Made by a program: the position numbers and the translations under genes
Notes under the pieces: generated by a model
The model's database searches: none
Seen by the model: the letters and a program-made list of their open reading frames with translations, nothing else
What the model was told of the DNA's origin: nothing
Shown: one piece after another, positions 8,650 through 17,035 of the stretch
Layout of the letters: each line of letters opens with the position of its first letter
Position numbering within the stretch: the stretch's first letter is position 1
Source of the DNA: Candidatus Gastranaerophilales bacterium
GTDB taxonomy: Bacteria > Cyanobacteriota > Vampirovibrionia > Gastranaerophilales > Gastranaerophilaceae
Length of the DNA stretch: 54,256 nt
Direction: 5' to 3'
Assembly: GCA_905235155.1 (NCBI GenBank)
Contig: CAJOKJ010000026.1
Coordinates: 1 to 54,256 of the forward strand

Positions 8650-9654
8650 ATGATAGATTTTTTATCTAATCCTGATTGGGTTAGACCGCAAATGGATTTT
8701 TTAATTTATTTACAAAATATAAGAATTAACTGTTCTGATATTTTTGATAAAATTTTTCTGTCAATTACCATGGTAGGTGAATTTTGGCTACCTACGTTAA
8801 TTTGTGCCATTGTATATTGGTGTATAGATTTTAAAGCCGGAGTATATTTATTCTCGCTTGAAGGTTTTAATAAATTATTTACCTATTTATTTAAAATGTT
8901 GGCTTGTGTATATAGACCGTGGATACTGGATAGCAGAATTCATCCGTCGCAACTTGCAATACCTTATGCAACAGGTTATTCCTTCCCGAGCGGACATTCG
9001 GCAATGAGTTCGGCTGTTCTTGGTGGTTGTGCTTATTTATTAAAACATAAAATATGGAGTACCATTTTAATTTGCTTGGTTTTACTTGTCGGTTTTTCAA
9101 GACTTTGGCTTGGTGTGCATACTCCGCAAGATGTTGTAATAGGACTATTAACTGGTTTTTCTCTTGTTTTTATACTTTATCCTTTAATTGATTGGGCGGA
9201 AAAGGATAGAAACAGATATATTTTATTGACGGTTATTGTGGATATTTTAACTATTATTGCTTTAATTTATATATATTTTTACAATACATACCGAATGGAC
9301 TATGTTGCAGGAAAATTGCTTGTTAATCCGCAAGCTCTTAAAGATGATACATTAATAACTTTTGGATATTCACTTGGATTTATAAACGGATGTTTCTTAT
9401 GTGCAAAGTTTTCGCCATTTAATCCCAAAGAAACTCCTTTAAAACAACTAATCATAAGAGGCATAGTTGGCAGTATTATTGTAATTGTCTTGGTTAAATA
9501 TGCTTTTAAATATGTGTTATTAGGTGGTTTACAAGTGTATTATGCTGCTTCACTTGCGTTTTTAATCGGCATAATGATAACTTTAGTTTATCCGATTATT
9601 TTTATAAAATTAGAAAAACTAATATTTAATTATTGTAGGAGAAAAAATGAGTAA
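8650..9654 (+). CDS. PAP2-superfamily membrane phosphatase
   Basis: 334 aa, polytopic. The three PAP2 motifs are complete: K-x6-RP (KMLACVYRP), PSGHSAMSS, and SRLWLGVHTPQDV. The C-terminal half adds several more membrane helices beyond the usual six. Members dephosphorylate lipid phosphates such as undecaprenyl diphosphate or phosphatidic acid on the outer face of the inner membrane. AAGGGG sits well before the ATG. The 3' end overlaps the flavodoxin start by 8 nt, so these are co-transcribed. Confidence 0.85.
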   Translation: MIDFLSNPDWVRPQMDFLIYLQNIRINCSDIFDKIFLSITMVGEFWLPTLICAIVYWCIDFKAGVYLFSLEGFNKLFTYLFKMLACVYRPWILDSRIHPSQLAIPYATGYSFPSGHSAMSSAVLGGCAYLLKHKIWSTILICLVLLVGFSRLWLGVHTPQDVVIGLLTGFSLVFILYPLIDWAEKDRNRYILLTVIVDILTIIALIYIYFYNTYRMDYVAGKLLVNPQALKDDTLITFGYSLGFINGCFLCAKFSPFNPKETPLKQLIIRGIVGSIIVIVLVKYAFKYVLLGGLQVYYAASLAFLIGIMITLVYPIIFIKLEKLIFNYCRRKNE

Positions 9655-10123
9655 AAGAACTTTGGTAGTATATTATTCATATTCGGGTAACACAAAATCT
9701 GTTGCCGAACAAGTGCAAAAACTTACAAATAGCGACTTATTTGAAATAGAAGTAAAAGAAGCATACCCGACAGGGTATAATGATGTTGTAAAACAAGCAA
9801 AATTAGAGAAACAAAATGATGTATATCCGGAATTAAAAGACAATGGAAACGTTGAAAATTATGATGTAATTTATCTTGGTACACCTGTTTGGTGGTATAC
9901 AATGGCAACTCCCGTAAAAACATTCTTAAAAGAAAACAATTTTGAAGGAAAAATAATTATACCATTCTGTACTCACGGTGGAGGCGGTGAATCCTCAACG
10001 TACACCGATATTTCTAAATATGCACCTGATGCAAAAGTTTTACAAGGATTTACTTCGTATGAAAATTCTGCAAAAGAAACAGAAATTCAGCAATGGGTAG
10101 AAAATAACAGAAAGGATTTATAA
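9647..10123 (+). CDS. Flavodoxin-family protein
   Basis: 158 aa, the size of a long-chain flavodoxin-like NAD(P)H oxidoreductase domain. The FMN phosphate loop YYSYSGNTKSVAE is near the N-terminus. GTPVWWYTMATPVKTFL (about 85-100) and PFCTHGGGGESST (about 105-117) are the second and third flavin loops seen in the Flavodoxin_4 group. Soluble electron carrier or small reductase. GTAGGAG inside the preceding gene serves as its ribosome binding site. Its stop is 1 nt before the ATG of the tautomerase-like gene. Confidence 0.85.
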   Translation: MSKRTLVVYYSYSGNTKSVAEQVQKLTNSDLFEIEVKEAYPTGYNDVVKQAKLEKQNDVYPELKDNGNVENYDVIYLGTPVWWYTMATPVKTFLKENNFEGKIIIPFCTHGGGGESSTYTDISKYAPDAKVLQGFTSYENSAKETEIQQWVENNRKDL

Positions 10124-10124
10124 C

Positions 10125-10461
10125 ATGCCATTTATTGAAACAAAATTATCTGTCAAATTAGATGAAAATAAAAAAGAAATATTGCAAAATGCCTTAACTG
10201 ATGCTGTTGCATCGGCAACCGAAAGGTTTTGTCATGACAGGAATTGAGGACTGTCAAAATTTATATATGGGCGGTAAAAAACTTGAAAATGGTGCTTATT
10301 TGGCAATAAAATTACTTGGCAATACTTCAAAACCTACATGTAACCAACTTACTCAAAATATATGTCAAATTTTAGAAAAAGAACTTGGTATATTAGGTCA
10401 AAATATCTACGTATCATATCACCCTGTTGAACTATGGGGCTGGAACGGTCAAATGTTCTAA
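10125..10461 (+). pseudogene. MIF/phenylpyruvate tautomerase-like gene split by a +1 frameshift
   Basis: Frame 1 begins MPFIETKLSVKLDENKK and runs to about residue 30, with the proline after Met that is the catalytic base in this family. It then hits a stop. A second frame, shifted by one base, continues PKGFVMTGIEDCQNLYMGGKKL and ends ELWGWNGQMF, the typical MIF-family tail. Removing a single base near 10213-10220 (sequence CAACCGAAAGG) gives a 111-aa protein, the normal family length. The break may be a sequencing error, a real mutation, or recoding. Last gene of the PAP2-flavodoxin operon, followed by a terminator. Confidence 0.75.
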
Positions 10462-10485
10462 ATAAATTTATCTATAATAAATTTA

Positions 10486-10523
10486 CAAAAAGATTGTAAA
10501 ATTTTATTTGACAATCTTTTTTG
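10486..10523 (+). terminator. Intrinsic terminator of the PAP2-flavodoxin-tautomerase operon
   Basis: Stem AAAAAGATTGT (10487-10497) pairs with ACAATCTTTTT (10511-10521), followed by more T residues. Confidence 0.8.
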
Positions 10524-10570
10524 TGTAAATTAAAAAAGTTTGTAACAACTTTCACTAAATGTTTTTGCTT

Positions 10571-10608
10571 GAAGTCCGTTATTTTACGTATGTAAAATAA
10601 CGGACTTC
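10571..10608. terminator. Strong 17-bp perfect hairpin
   Basis: GAAGTCCGTTATTTTAC (10571-10587) pairs perfectly with 10592-10608 across a GTAT loop. It sits between two convergent units (the tautomerase operon and the broken membrane gene ending at 10644). The flanking T content is modest, so it may be a terminator or an isolated palindromic element. Confidence 0.5.
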
Positions 10609-10643
10609 GTTTAATTTTAAATTTTGTATAATAAAAAAAATTA

Positions 10644-11072
10644 TTAAACAGAAAGAATTACGAAAAATAATATCATTACAAATATTTCTAATATTGCCAA
10701 AATAGCACCAATAAAACTTATGACGCATATAAATTGTTGTCTATAAAATTTTAATATTTTTCATGAATTAATTGTATTAAAAATAGAAAGGAAAACATAT
10801 GTAACAAAACCTATTATTAAAACAAAAGTAAAAATTATTCCAATTGTAAAAAAAATTTTTAGACATTTATTTATATTAAATTTATATCCGTTAATTTCTT
10901 CAAAAATACATATAATAATGGAAATTGAGAGAACTAAACCTATAAATATCAAGTGTTGATACAATTTGTAGGATAAATTTTTAACGTAATTATCATACAA
11001 AAATAATAAAAATACATACCAACCCACTAAAGAAAATAAAATTCTACCTATTGAAAATTGAAAATTATTCAT
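10644..11072 (-). pseudogene. Small multi-pass membrane protein interrupted by an in-frame TGA
   Basis: The first part (10761-11072) encodes 103 aa with three hydrophobic segments and stops at TGA. In the same frame, the next 38 codons run without a stop to a TAA at 10644 and encode another strongly hydrophobic segment (FICVISFIGAILAILEIF). The natural protein was probably about 142 aa with four membrane helices. No known family. No ribosome binding site precedes the ATG; a TATAAA box sits 8 nt upstream (11081-11086). I do not infer a changed genetic code, because TGA is a normal stop elsewhere here. Confidence 0.5.
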
Positions 11073-11080
11073 AAAAATAT

Positions 11081-11086
11081 TTTATA
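11081..11086 (-). promoter_or_regulatory. -10 box 8 nt before a start codon (leaderless-type)
   Basis: TATAAA on the minus strand with 8 nt between it and the ATG at 11072. Transcription would begin at or next to the start codon. Confidence 0.4.
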
Positions 11087-11108
11087 CTAAACAGAAAGGA
11101 AATTCTCA

Positions 11109-12092
11109 ATGAAAAATTAAACGCTAGTATCAGAATTAAAACAACTATCAGGACATATTTATAAAAATAATAATATAAAAATACCATCCGTTTGGATTTT
11201 TATTTCGTATAATGAAAATAAAATTACAGGTTTTTACGCAGAAACTTTTGTAAAAAATAATAATGTCGTAATTATTTTTAGAGGAACAGACATTACCCAA
11301 AGTAATATAGAAAAAATTAAAGATATATCAAATGACGCTATGATGTATCCATTTCAATTACCACCTTCACAAATTATAAGTGCAATGAATTATTATAAAG
11401 AAATAAATAAAAACTTTAAAAATTTTAATATTATTTTTACCGGACATTCTTTGGGTGGTAGTATCGCACAAATATTAGGTTCTCAATATGGGAATAAAAC
11501 ATATACATTTAGTGCTTATGGAACTGCAAATTTATTAAAACATCAAATTAAAAATTATGAAAATATAGTAAATATTGGTAACAGGCAAGACCCTGTCTTT
11601 ATATCAAATATCCAAAATCAAATAGGAAAAACTTATATAATTGGTGATTTCGAAAAAGATACAAAAGAAATCACAAAATCACCTGGCATTATCAGTGTAA
11701 AACCAAATTTAGAAAAACATAAAATAGAAAATATGGGAGATTTATCTGATGCAGTTGAATATAAAGGTGAAGATTTACAAACTAAAGAAACAGTATTATT
11801 TAAACTTAGCATCGAGAAAAATATTGATTTAAGATATGCAGACCCAAATACAATTATAACAACAGAGGAAATAGATAAAATGACTTCTGAAGAATTTACA
11901 AGAAATGAAGACTGTATTTATCAAAAACTAAAAGAAGGTAAGATTATGCCTAAAGCAGAAGCAAACAGAAGACATCTTTCCGTTCAAAACACTAATACGG
12001 AAAAATCCAACACAAAAAATACAAACTCACAATTGCAAAATGGTGATGGTCATTGGGTTACAATCAACGGAAATCATGTTCTAATTGACTAA
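11109..12092 (+). pseudogene. Class-3-lipase-like alpha/beta hydrolase with a stop at codon 4
   Basis: AGAAAGGA precedes an ATG at 11109, but the fourth codon is TAA. The same frame then continues uninterrupted for 324 codons: TLVSELKQLSGHIY..., VVIIFRGTD (a lipase-like oxyanion strand), and GHSLGGSIAQILG with nucleophile serine near residue 116. No ATG occurs in this frame until 11340, and starting there would remove the RGTD strand. The region after about residue 200 is polar, and the last residues read HWVTINGNHVLID, a short tail I associate with phage-head and toxin-type proteins. Either a nonsense allele (CAA to TAA would repair it) or a base error. The 3' end overlaps the sigma factor's 3' end by 4 nt. 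Confidence 0.65.
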
Positions 12093-12910
12093 ACAATAGT
12101 TCTGTGTAATCTTTCTGTACGATTTTCCGAAAGAATATTTTTTAATTTCATAATTGCCTGTGCGTGTAATTGACAAACACGTGATTCTGAAACTTCTATT
12201 GTTTCACCGATTTCTTTTAATGTCATATTTTCGTGATAGTAAAGAACCATTATCATTCTTTCACGTTCAGGCAAACGTTTTAAAGCATTTTCAAGTTCGG
12301 ATTTAACATCCTTTTCTTCCATAGCCTCAGCAGGAGTTAATCTGTTTTCATCCTGAATAGTATCAATAATGGCTACACTATCATCGGAAGAACCTTTTTT
12401 ATCATAAAGTGACCCGATTGTTGTATCTTCTGAAAGAATTTGGTCAACTTTTTGCGGTTCCATTTCCAAAAAGTCTGCAACTTCAAGAGTAGTGGCAGGT
12501 CTTCCGAGTTTTTGTCTTAATTGCTCTTGTGCCTGTTTAACGTCTTTAATTTTCTTTCTTGCACTTCTTGGTATAAAATCTTGGGAGCGTATTTTATCAA
12601 TAATATTACCCCTAATTCTCATTAAGGCATAAGTTTCAAATCTTGCACCTTTGTCAGGAGTATATTTTTCAACAGCATCAATCAGACCCTCTACACCGTA
12701 ACTTGAAATATCTTCAACGGAAAATGTAGGTGGCAACGACACTTTAACACGGTTTACAACGTAACGTGTCAAATAAATATATTGAACAATCAAAGTATCT
12801 CTGACTTTTTTATCAGAACGGTTTTGAAAAAACTTTTTCCAAAGAGCCTCTAATTCCGCATCAGAAATTCTTTTGATGTTGCTATATGAGTTGTTGTAAT
12901 CCTCTGTCAT
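12089..12910 (-). CDS. Sigma-70 family factor of the WhiG/FliA type
   Basis: 273 aa. Region 2 (about 35-110) contains DISSYGVEGLIDAVEKYTPDKGARFETYALMRIRG as a continuous block typical of sigma-28 relatives. Region 3 (about 115-190) includes RPATTLEVADFLE, and region 4 (about 215-262) has LPERERMIMVLYYHENMTLKEIG with the helix-turn-helix SESRVCQLHAQA. Region 1.1 is absent, as in alternative sigma factors. There is no flagellar gene and no anti-sigma gene beside it, so the regulon may be non-flagellar. GAGGGA lies directly before the ATG. Confidence 0.9.
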   Translation of the reverse strand: MTEDYNNSYSNIKRISDAELEALWKKFFQNRSDKKVRDTLIVQYIYLTRYVVNRVKVSLPPTFSVEDISSYGVEGLIDAVEKYTPDKGARFETYALMRIRGNIIDKIRSQDFIPRSARKKIKDVKQAQEQLRQKLGRPATTLEVADFLEMEPQKVDQILSEDTTIGSLYDKKGSSDDSVAIIDTIQDENRLTPAEAMEEKDVKSELENALKRLPERERMIMVLYYHENMTLKEIGETIEVSESRVCQLHAQAIMKLKNILSENRTERLHRTIV

Positions 12911-13009
12911 TCCCTCAAGTCCGCTATGGCTACTTTTATATCATTATTACTACACTATAATTCTATCGGAAATTGACAATATATCATCATTTAAAAAGAG
13001 GATATTGTT

Positions 13010-13237
13010 TTATAAAGTTTTTAGATATTCAATAATATCCGCAGATTCGTACATAACAACATTGTTATCGTTATCAAACATAAGCGGAACTTGACGCTTC
13101 CCGCCAAGACGCATCATTTCATCATAATTTGCTTTTTCATCAATATTTAAAATATTGTATTCAATATCAGTCGTATCAAGATAATTCAAAACTTTACGGC
13201 AATAAGGGCAAGTTGGTAAAATAAACAGACTAATCAT
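13010..13237 (-). CDS. Glutaredoxin
   Basis: 75 aa, a compact thioredoxin-fold protein. The redox site CPYC is at residues 10-13. The cis-proline loop RQVPLMF and the C-terminal SADIIEYL helix are present. AAGGAGAG lies 6 nt before the ATG. It reduces disulfides using glutathione or a thioredoxin-type reductase; the electron donor in this lineage is not shown by the sequence. Confidence 0.9.
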   Translation of the reverse strand: MISLFILPTCPYCRKVLNYLDTTDIEYNILNIDEKANYDEMMRLGGKRQVPLMFDNDNNVVMYESADIIEYLKTL

Positions 13238-13471
13238 AAATCTCTCCTTTTTAGTTATAATTTAATTAAAATAAAAATTTTTAAATCCGCCAATATGATA
13301 ATTATGTAAATTCATGTAAATATTACACTTTATAGGTAGCAAAAAAATAATTTATCATTTTTACATAAACATAAAACAATTATTAAATAAAAGTAAAATA
13401 ACTTTTAATACATTAAAAATTGTAGTATAATAAGACCACAACAAACAAGTAAAGGAAAGGGATATATAAAA

Positions 13472-15367
13472 ATGCCAAATGTAAACAATGACGTAAAGGT
13501 TAAAATGCCACTACAACCACAAGTTTCAGCAAAGAAAGCTGAAGAAACAAAAACAGAAACAAAAGATTTATCAAATGAAGTTATGGATAAATTGTCCGCA
13601 GCAGCAAATATTAATAAAGCAGCAGTAACAAAACCGGCTGAAAAATTTGAATTAAACTTATCAACGGAAGAACTTGAAAAAAGAACAAACAAAGACTTTT
13701 TAGCACCAAAAGTTCTTTTAAAACCTGATTCAAAAGAATATGCAAATCTTGCAGAAGGTGATAAACAAGCGTTAAAACACCTTGCAAAAACCGCAAAAAT
13801 TATGGATACGGTTTATATGAAGATGGATAATGAAAAAAATCTTCAATTCAAAGAATATCTTGAAAAAGAAACAGCAAAAGGTAACAAAAATGCTGAAATG
13901 TCATTAAAATTATTTAATGCACAAAAAGGTATTTCCGGTATTGATATGGAATCAAATATGGTAACTCTTGCAAAAGGTCAAAAAGATTTACCGGGTAAAG
14001 CATTCTATCCTGCTGATTTAGAAAAAGAAGAATTCCATAACATTTTAATTAATATGCTTGAAAACGGAGAAAAAGAAGAAGTTGGAAAAATTCTTAATCA
14101 ACGTTCAATTGTAGAACGTGATGGTGATAAATTAAAAGCTGTTGATTATTGTGATAAATTTAAAGAAGAATTTTCACAAATGGCTGATGAGTTGGAAAAA
14201 GCAGCAGAAACATCAACAAATAAAGATTTTAATGAATATTTAAAGCTTCAAGCAAAAGCATTAAGAAAAGCAGACCCAATGTTAGATGCAGTTGCAGATA
14301 AAAAATGGGCAACACTTCAAGATACACCTCTTGAATATACAATTACACGTGAACAATATGCAGACAGAATGACAGGTTCAGTTGTAGAAAATCCAAAATT
14401 AAGCAAAATGCTTGATGAAGCGGGAATTGTTCCACAATCAAAAGACTCTCTTGGTTGTCGTGTAGGTATTGTAAATAAACAAGGTACAGATGATTTATTA
14501 AAAATCAAAAAATACTTACCAATGTTAGCAGAAAAAATGCCTCACGCAGACAAATACAAACAAACAATTACAGGTGATGGTGATGCAAAACAAACAATGG
14601 TAGACGTTGACCTTGTAGCATTAACAGGTGATGGTGGTGCATATAGAGGCGGAGTAACATTAGCAGAAAACTTGCCAAATGGTGACAAAATGTCTTTACA
14701 AATCGGTGGTGGAAGAAGAAATGTATACCACAGACAAATCAGAGCAACATCTCAACCTGAAAAAATACAAAAGAAACTTGATGCTGTATTAGATCCTAAA
14801 TTCCACAAGTTATATAACGAAGAAGCTGATCACTGGTTTACAATCGGACACGAAAACGCTCATTCACTTGGGCCAAAAGATAACTGTGATGCAGGTTTAG
14901 GCAAATACAGAAATATTGTAGAAGAAAATAAAGCTGATATGGGTTCATTGGCATTCTTGGATGATTTGGTAGAACAAGGAATGTATACAAAAGAACAAAA
15001 AGACCAAATTTTAGTAAACTTTGCAACAAATACATTCTTAAAATCAAAACCAACAATGGATCAAGCACATAGAGTACGTTCAGTAATGCAAGCAAATTAC
15101 TTTATGAAAGAAGGTGCTATTGACGTAAGTAAAGACGGAAAAATATCAGTCAACATGGAAAAAATGGTTCCAACAGCAAAGAAAATGCTTACAGAAATTG
15201 TAGAAGTACAAATGTCAGGCGATATGAAAAAAGCTGAAGACTATGTAAGCAGAAACTTTGAATGGGGTGAAAAGAACGAGGCCGTTGCTAAAAACTTGAG
15301 AGATATAAATAAAACTCTAAATGGTGTAGTTGAATCTCCATTGGCAGATGAATTAACAAAAGACTAA
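13472..15367 (+). CDS. Cytosolic M49 (dipeptidyl-peptidase III)-like zinc metallopeptidase
   Basis: 631 aa with no signal peptide. Residues 1-60 are low-complexity K/E/A/T-rich. The zinc motif HENAH (H460, E461, H464) is followed about 20 residues later by EENKAD (E484/E485...D489), the spacing of the third ligand in M49-like peptidases. The segment DTPLEYTITREQYADRM (about 284-300) resembles the SPLExTIGPYExYxD block of MutT-linked DPP-III relatives. Upstream, TATAAT (13426-13431) and AAAGGAAAGGG support promoter and start. Family assignment is by motif only. It is a single-gene unit with its own terminator. Confidence 0.6.
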   Translation: MPNVNNDVKVKMPLQPQVSAKKAEETKTETKDLSNEVMDKLSAAANINKAAVTKPAEKFELNLSTEELEKRTNKDFLAPKVLLKPDSKEYANLAEGDKQALKHLAKTAKIMDTVYMKMDNEKNLQFKEYLEKETAKGNKNAEMSLKLFNAQKGISGIDMESNMVTLAKGQKDLPGKAFYPADLEKEEFHNILINMLENGEKEEVGKILNQRSIVERDGDKLKAVDYCDKFKEEFSQMADELEKAAETSTNKDFNEYLKLQAKALRKADPMLDAVADKKWATLQDTPLEYTITREQYADRMTGSVVENPKLSKMLDEAGIVPQSKDSLGCRVGIVNKQGTDDLLKIKKYLPMLAEKMPHADKYKQTITGDGDAKQTMVDVDLVALTGDGGAYRGGVTLAENLPNGDKMSLQIGGGRRNVYHRQIRATSQPEKIQKKLDAVLDPKFHKLYNEEADHWFTIGHENAHSLGPKDNCDAGLGKYRNIVEENKADMGSLAFLDDLVEQGMYTKEQKDQILVNFATNTFLKSKPTMDQAHRVRSVMQANYFMKEGAIDVSKDGKISVNMEKMVPTAKKMLTEIVEVQMSGDMKKAEDYVSRNFEWGEKNEAVAKNLRDINKTLNGVVESPLADELTKD

Positions 15368-15383
15368 TAGGTTAAAAAATATA

Positions 15384-15418
15384 TTCAGCGGAATTTGTGT
15401 TTAGCAAATTCCGCTGAA
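15384..15418 (+). terminator. Intrinsic terminator after the metallopeptidase gene
   Basis: A 14-nt arm TTCAGCGGAATTTG (15384-15397) pairs with CAAATTCCGCTGAA (15405-15418), followed by ATTTAT. It separates this gene from the tRNA. Confidence 0.75.
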
Positions 15419-15426
15419 ATTTATAA

Positions 15427-15513
15427 AGAGGGGTGTCCGAGCGGTTTAAGGTGCAATCTTGGAAAGGTTGTGTGGGATCAATTCCACCGTGGGTTCGAAT
15501 CCCATCCCCTCTG
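15427..15513 (+). tRNA. tRNA-Ser(GGA)
   Basis: Class II tRNA. The acceptor stem AGAGGGG/CCCCTCT is perfect, the D arm begins TGTCCGAGCGG, and the anticodon arm CAATC-TTGGAAA-GGTTG puts GGA at 15461-15463. A long variable arm and GTTCGAATC T loop follow, with discriminator G. CCA is not encoded. A terminator hairpin follows directly. It decodes TCC and TCT. Confidence 0.95.
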
Positions 15514-15521
15514 TATAAAAC

Positions 15522-15550
15522 CCATACAGACATTTGTCTGTATGGCTTTT
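15522..15550 (+). terminator. tRNA-Ser terminator
   Basis: CCATACAGAC (15522-15531) pairs with GTCTGTATGG (15536-15545) across a 4-nt loop, followed by CTTTTATTT. Confidence 0.85.
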
Positions 15551-15931
15551 ATTTGATATATTTTATCTGGTAGTTTCGGAATTGCAGACAGTTTGAGTAT
15601 TTTGTTTAAAATCCATTCATATCAAGTGTTTTAACTTGGAAAAATTTGCGAGAATCCATTTCGCAAACTACTTGAAATTACCACTTGTGCAGACAGTTTT
15701 GGGATTTTTTGTAATTTGGCACTACACAAGGGTTTTAACCAATTAAATTATGTTGCAGTCAGTTCAAGAATTTCGGGCGGTATTATTTTTTCTGAATAAC
15801 CGGTAGTTTGAAATTTTATATAATTTTTCATAAAAATTTTTATAAACATTGCTAATTTTTGCTAAATTCAAACTCGGTAAAATTTTATAAAAAGTCGGTA
15901 GTTTCAAGATATAAAGTCGGCAATAAATTTA
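15551..15931. other. Gene-free, repeat-bearing left flank of the restriction-modification island
   Basis: No ORF. Short motifs recur: GGTAGTTT at 15569, 15802 and 15897, and GCAGACAGTTT or a close variant at 15584, 15689 and 15755. A 7-bp inverted repeat lies at 15645-15651/15661-15667. Similar CAGTAGTTTTCAG words occur at about 19370-19390, on the other flank. This may be remnant mobile DNA or integration-arm sequence between the tRNA and the island. Confidence 0.4.
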
Positions 15932-17035
15932 TTAACTATTTTTTTCTAATTGAATTTCTGTGTCAAATGCGAGATTTGAAATTGTAGGTTCAAATGCAAT
16001 ACTTATTGATTGAATATTAGTATTAATATTATTTAAATCTCTTTGAAATGTTAAAATATTTCCATTTATTGAATTAAAATGATTTGTACAATTTTTACAA
16101 ATTCGTAATCCTGCATTTTTCTCAGTTAAATTATAAACTCGATATATATTATAGCAATCATTGGGTACGGACAATGCAAAATCTATTTCTTTATTACTAT
16201 ATATGATTCTTTGCTGGAAATCAAATTTTGTTGTTTTTACATCTAAATATATAACATTATCTGATAAATCTTGGTAACAAAAATCGTAAGGATAACCACT
16301 TTCAGAAGATTCATTTACCCAATTATAATTTTTAATCTGGTTATTATATTTTAATTTATCAAAATATTCAGCAACAAATTCTTCTCCTTGTTTTCCTATA
16401 TCTGTGAATAATTTCTGAGCTCTACTAATATCATATTTCCTTATTCTTTTTTCTGTTATTAACCTACCTGGAATTTGTGTTTCTATTTCCAATTCTTTCA
16501 TAACACTTTCTGTAGATTTGTCTAAATCACTTTCAATATATAAAAGTATTTTATTAAATATTGAATCATTTTCAGTAAGACGTCCTTTTGAATTACAGTT
16601 TAATGATAATCCTAAATTAGTTATGTCTGCATATGTTTGAGACATGTTATTAAATAACCAAAAAACAGCCTGCTCGCTTTCTAAACCAAACCAAAATAAA
16701 TACCAAGTCAAAGAATTATCTGATTCTCGTGCAATGTTTCTTATAGTTGAAGCAATTGATACTGTATCCCTTCCTCCAATTCTTATTTTAGGACTTCTAA
16801 AAGAACCGTCTTTATTTTCTATTCTATCAAAATTTAAACTTAAAATATCCGCTTGAGAATTATAGATAAACATTGCTGAATCCTCAATGATGGGTTGATT
16901 TGGCATGAAAGTTAAAACATCATCAAACAAACCAATATGTGTCTGGTGGCTTGTTATACTTTTACCTAAATCAGCATCTGTTAATGCTTTAAATCCTATT
17001 ATTTTTTCATTGTGCAATTTAAAAAATTTATCCAT
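15932..17035 (-). CDS. Putative type II restriction endonuclease with DUF3883-like PD-(D/E)XK nuclease domain
   Basis: 367 aa. The C-terminal part starts with GKQGEEFVAEYF (about 214-225) and contains PYDFCY (D251), LDVKTT (D265, K267) and SNKEIDFAL. This is the order seen in DUF3883 nucleases: a GxxGE helix, D, then (D/E)xK, then sxxE. The first 200 residues match no family I recognise and could carry the target-recognition function. The ATG overlaps the stop of the upstream methyltransferase by one base (TAATG), so the three genes form one operon with the nuclease last, the usual safe order. The target sequence cannot be read from this. Confidence 0.7.
   Translation of the reverse strand: MDKFFKLHNEKIIGFKALTDADLGKSITSHQTHIGLFDDVLTFMPNQPIIEDSAMFIYNSQADILSLNFDRIENKDGSFRSPKIRIGGRDTVSIASTIRNIARESDNSLTWYLFWFGLESEQAVFWLFNNMSQTYADITNLGLSLNCNSKGRLTENDSIFNKILLYIESDLDKSTESVMKELEIETQIPGRLITEKRIRKYDISRAQKLFTDIGKQGEEFVAEYFDKLKYNNQIKNYNWVNESSESGYPYDFCYQDLSDNVIYLDVKTTKFDFQQRIIYSNKEIDFALSVPNDCYNIYRVYNLTEKNAGLRICKNCTNHFNSINGNILTFQRDLNNINTNIQSISIAFEPTISNLAFDTEIQLEKNS

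Noticed and set aside
10761-10763. Reassigned TGA codon
   Set aside because: TGA ends the third fibre gene normally, and no other reading frame here needs TGA as sense.
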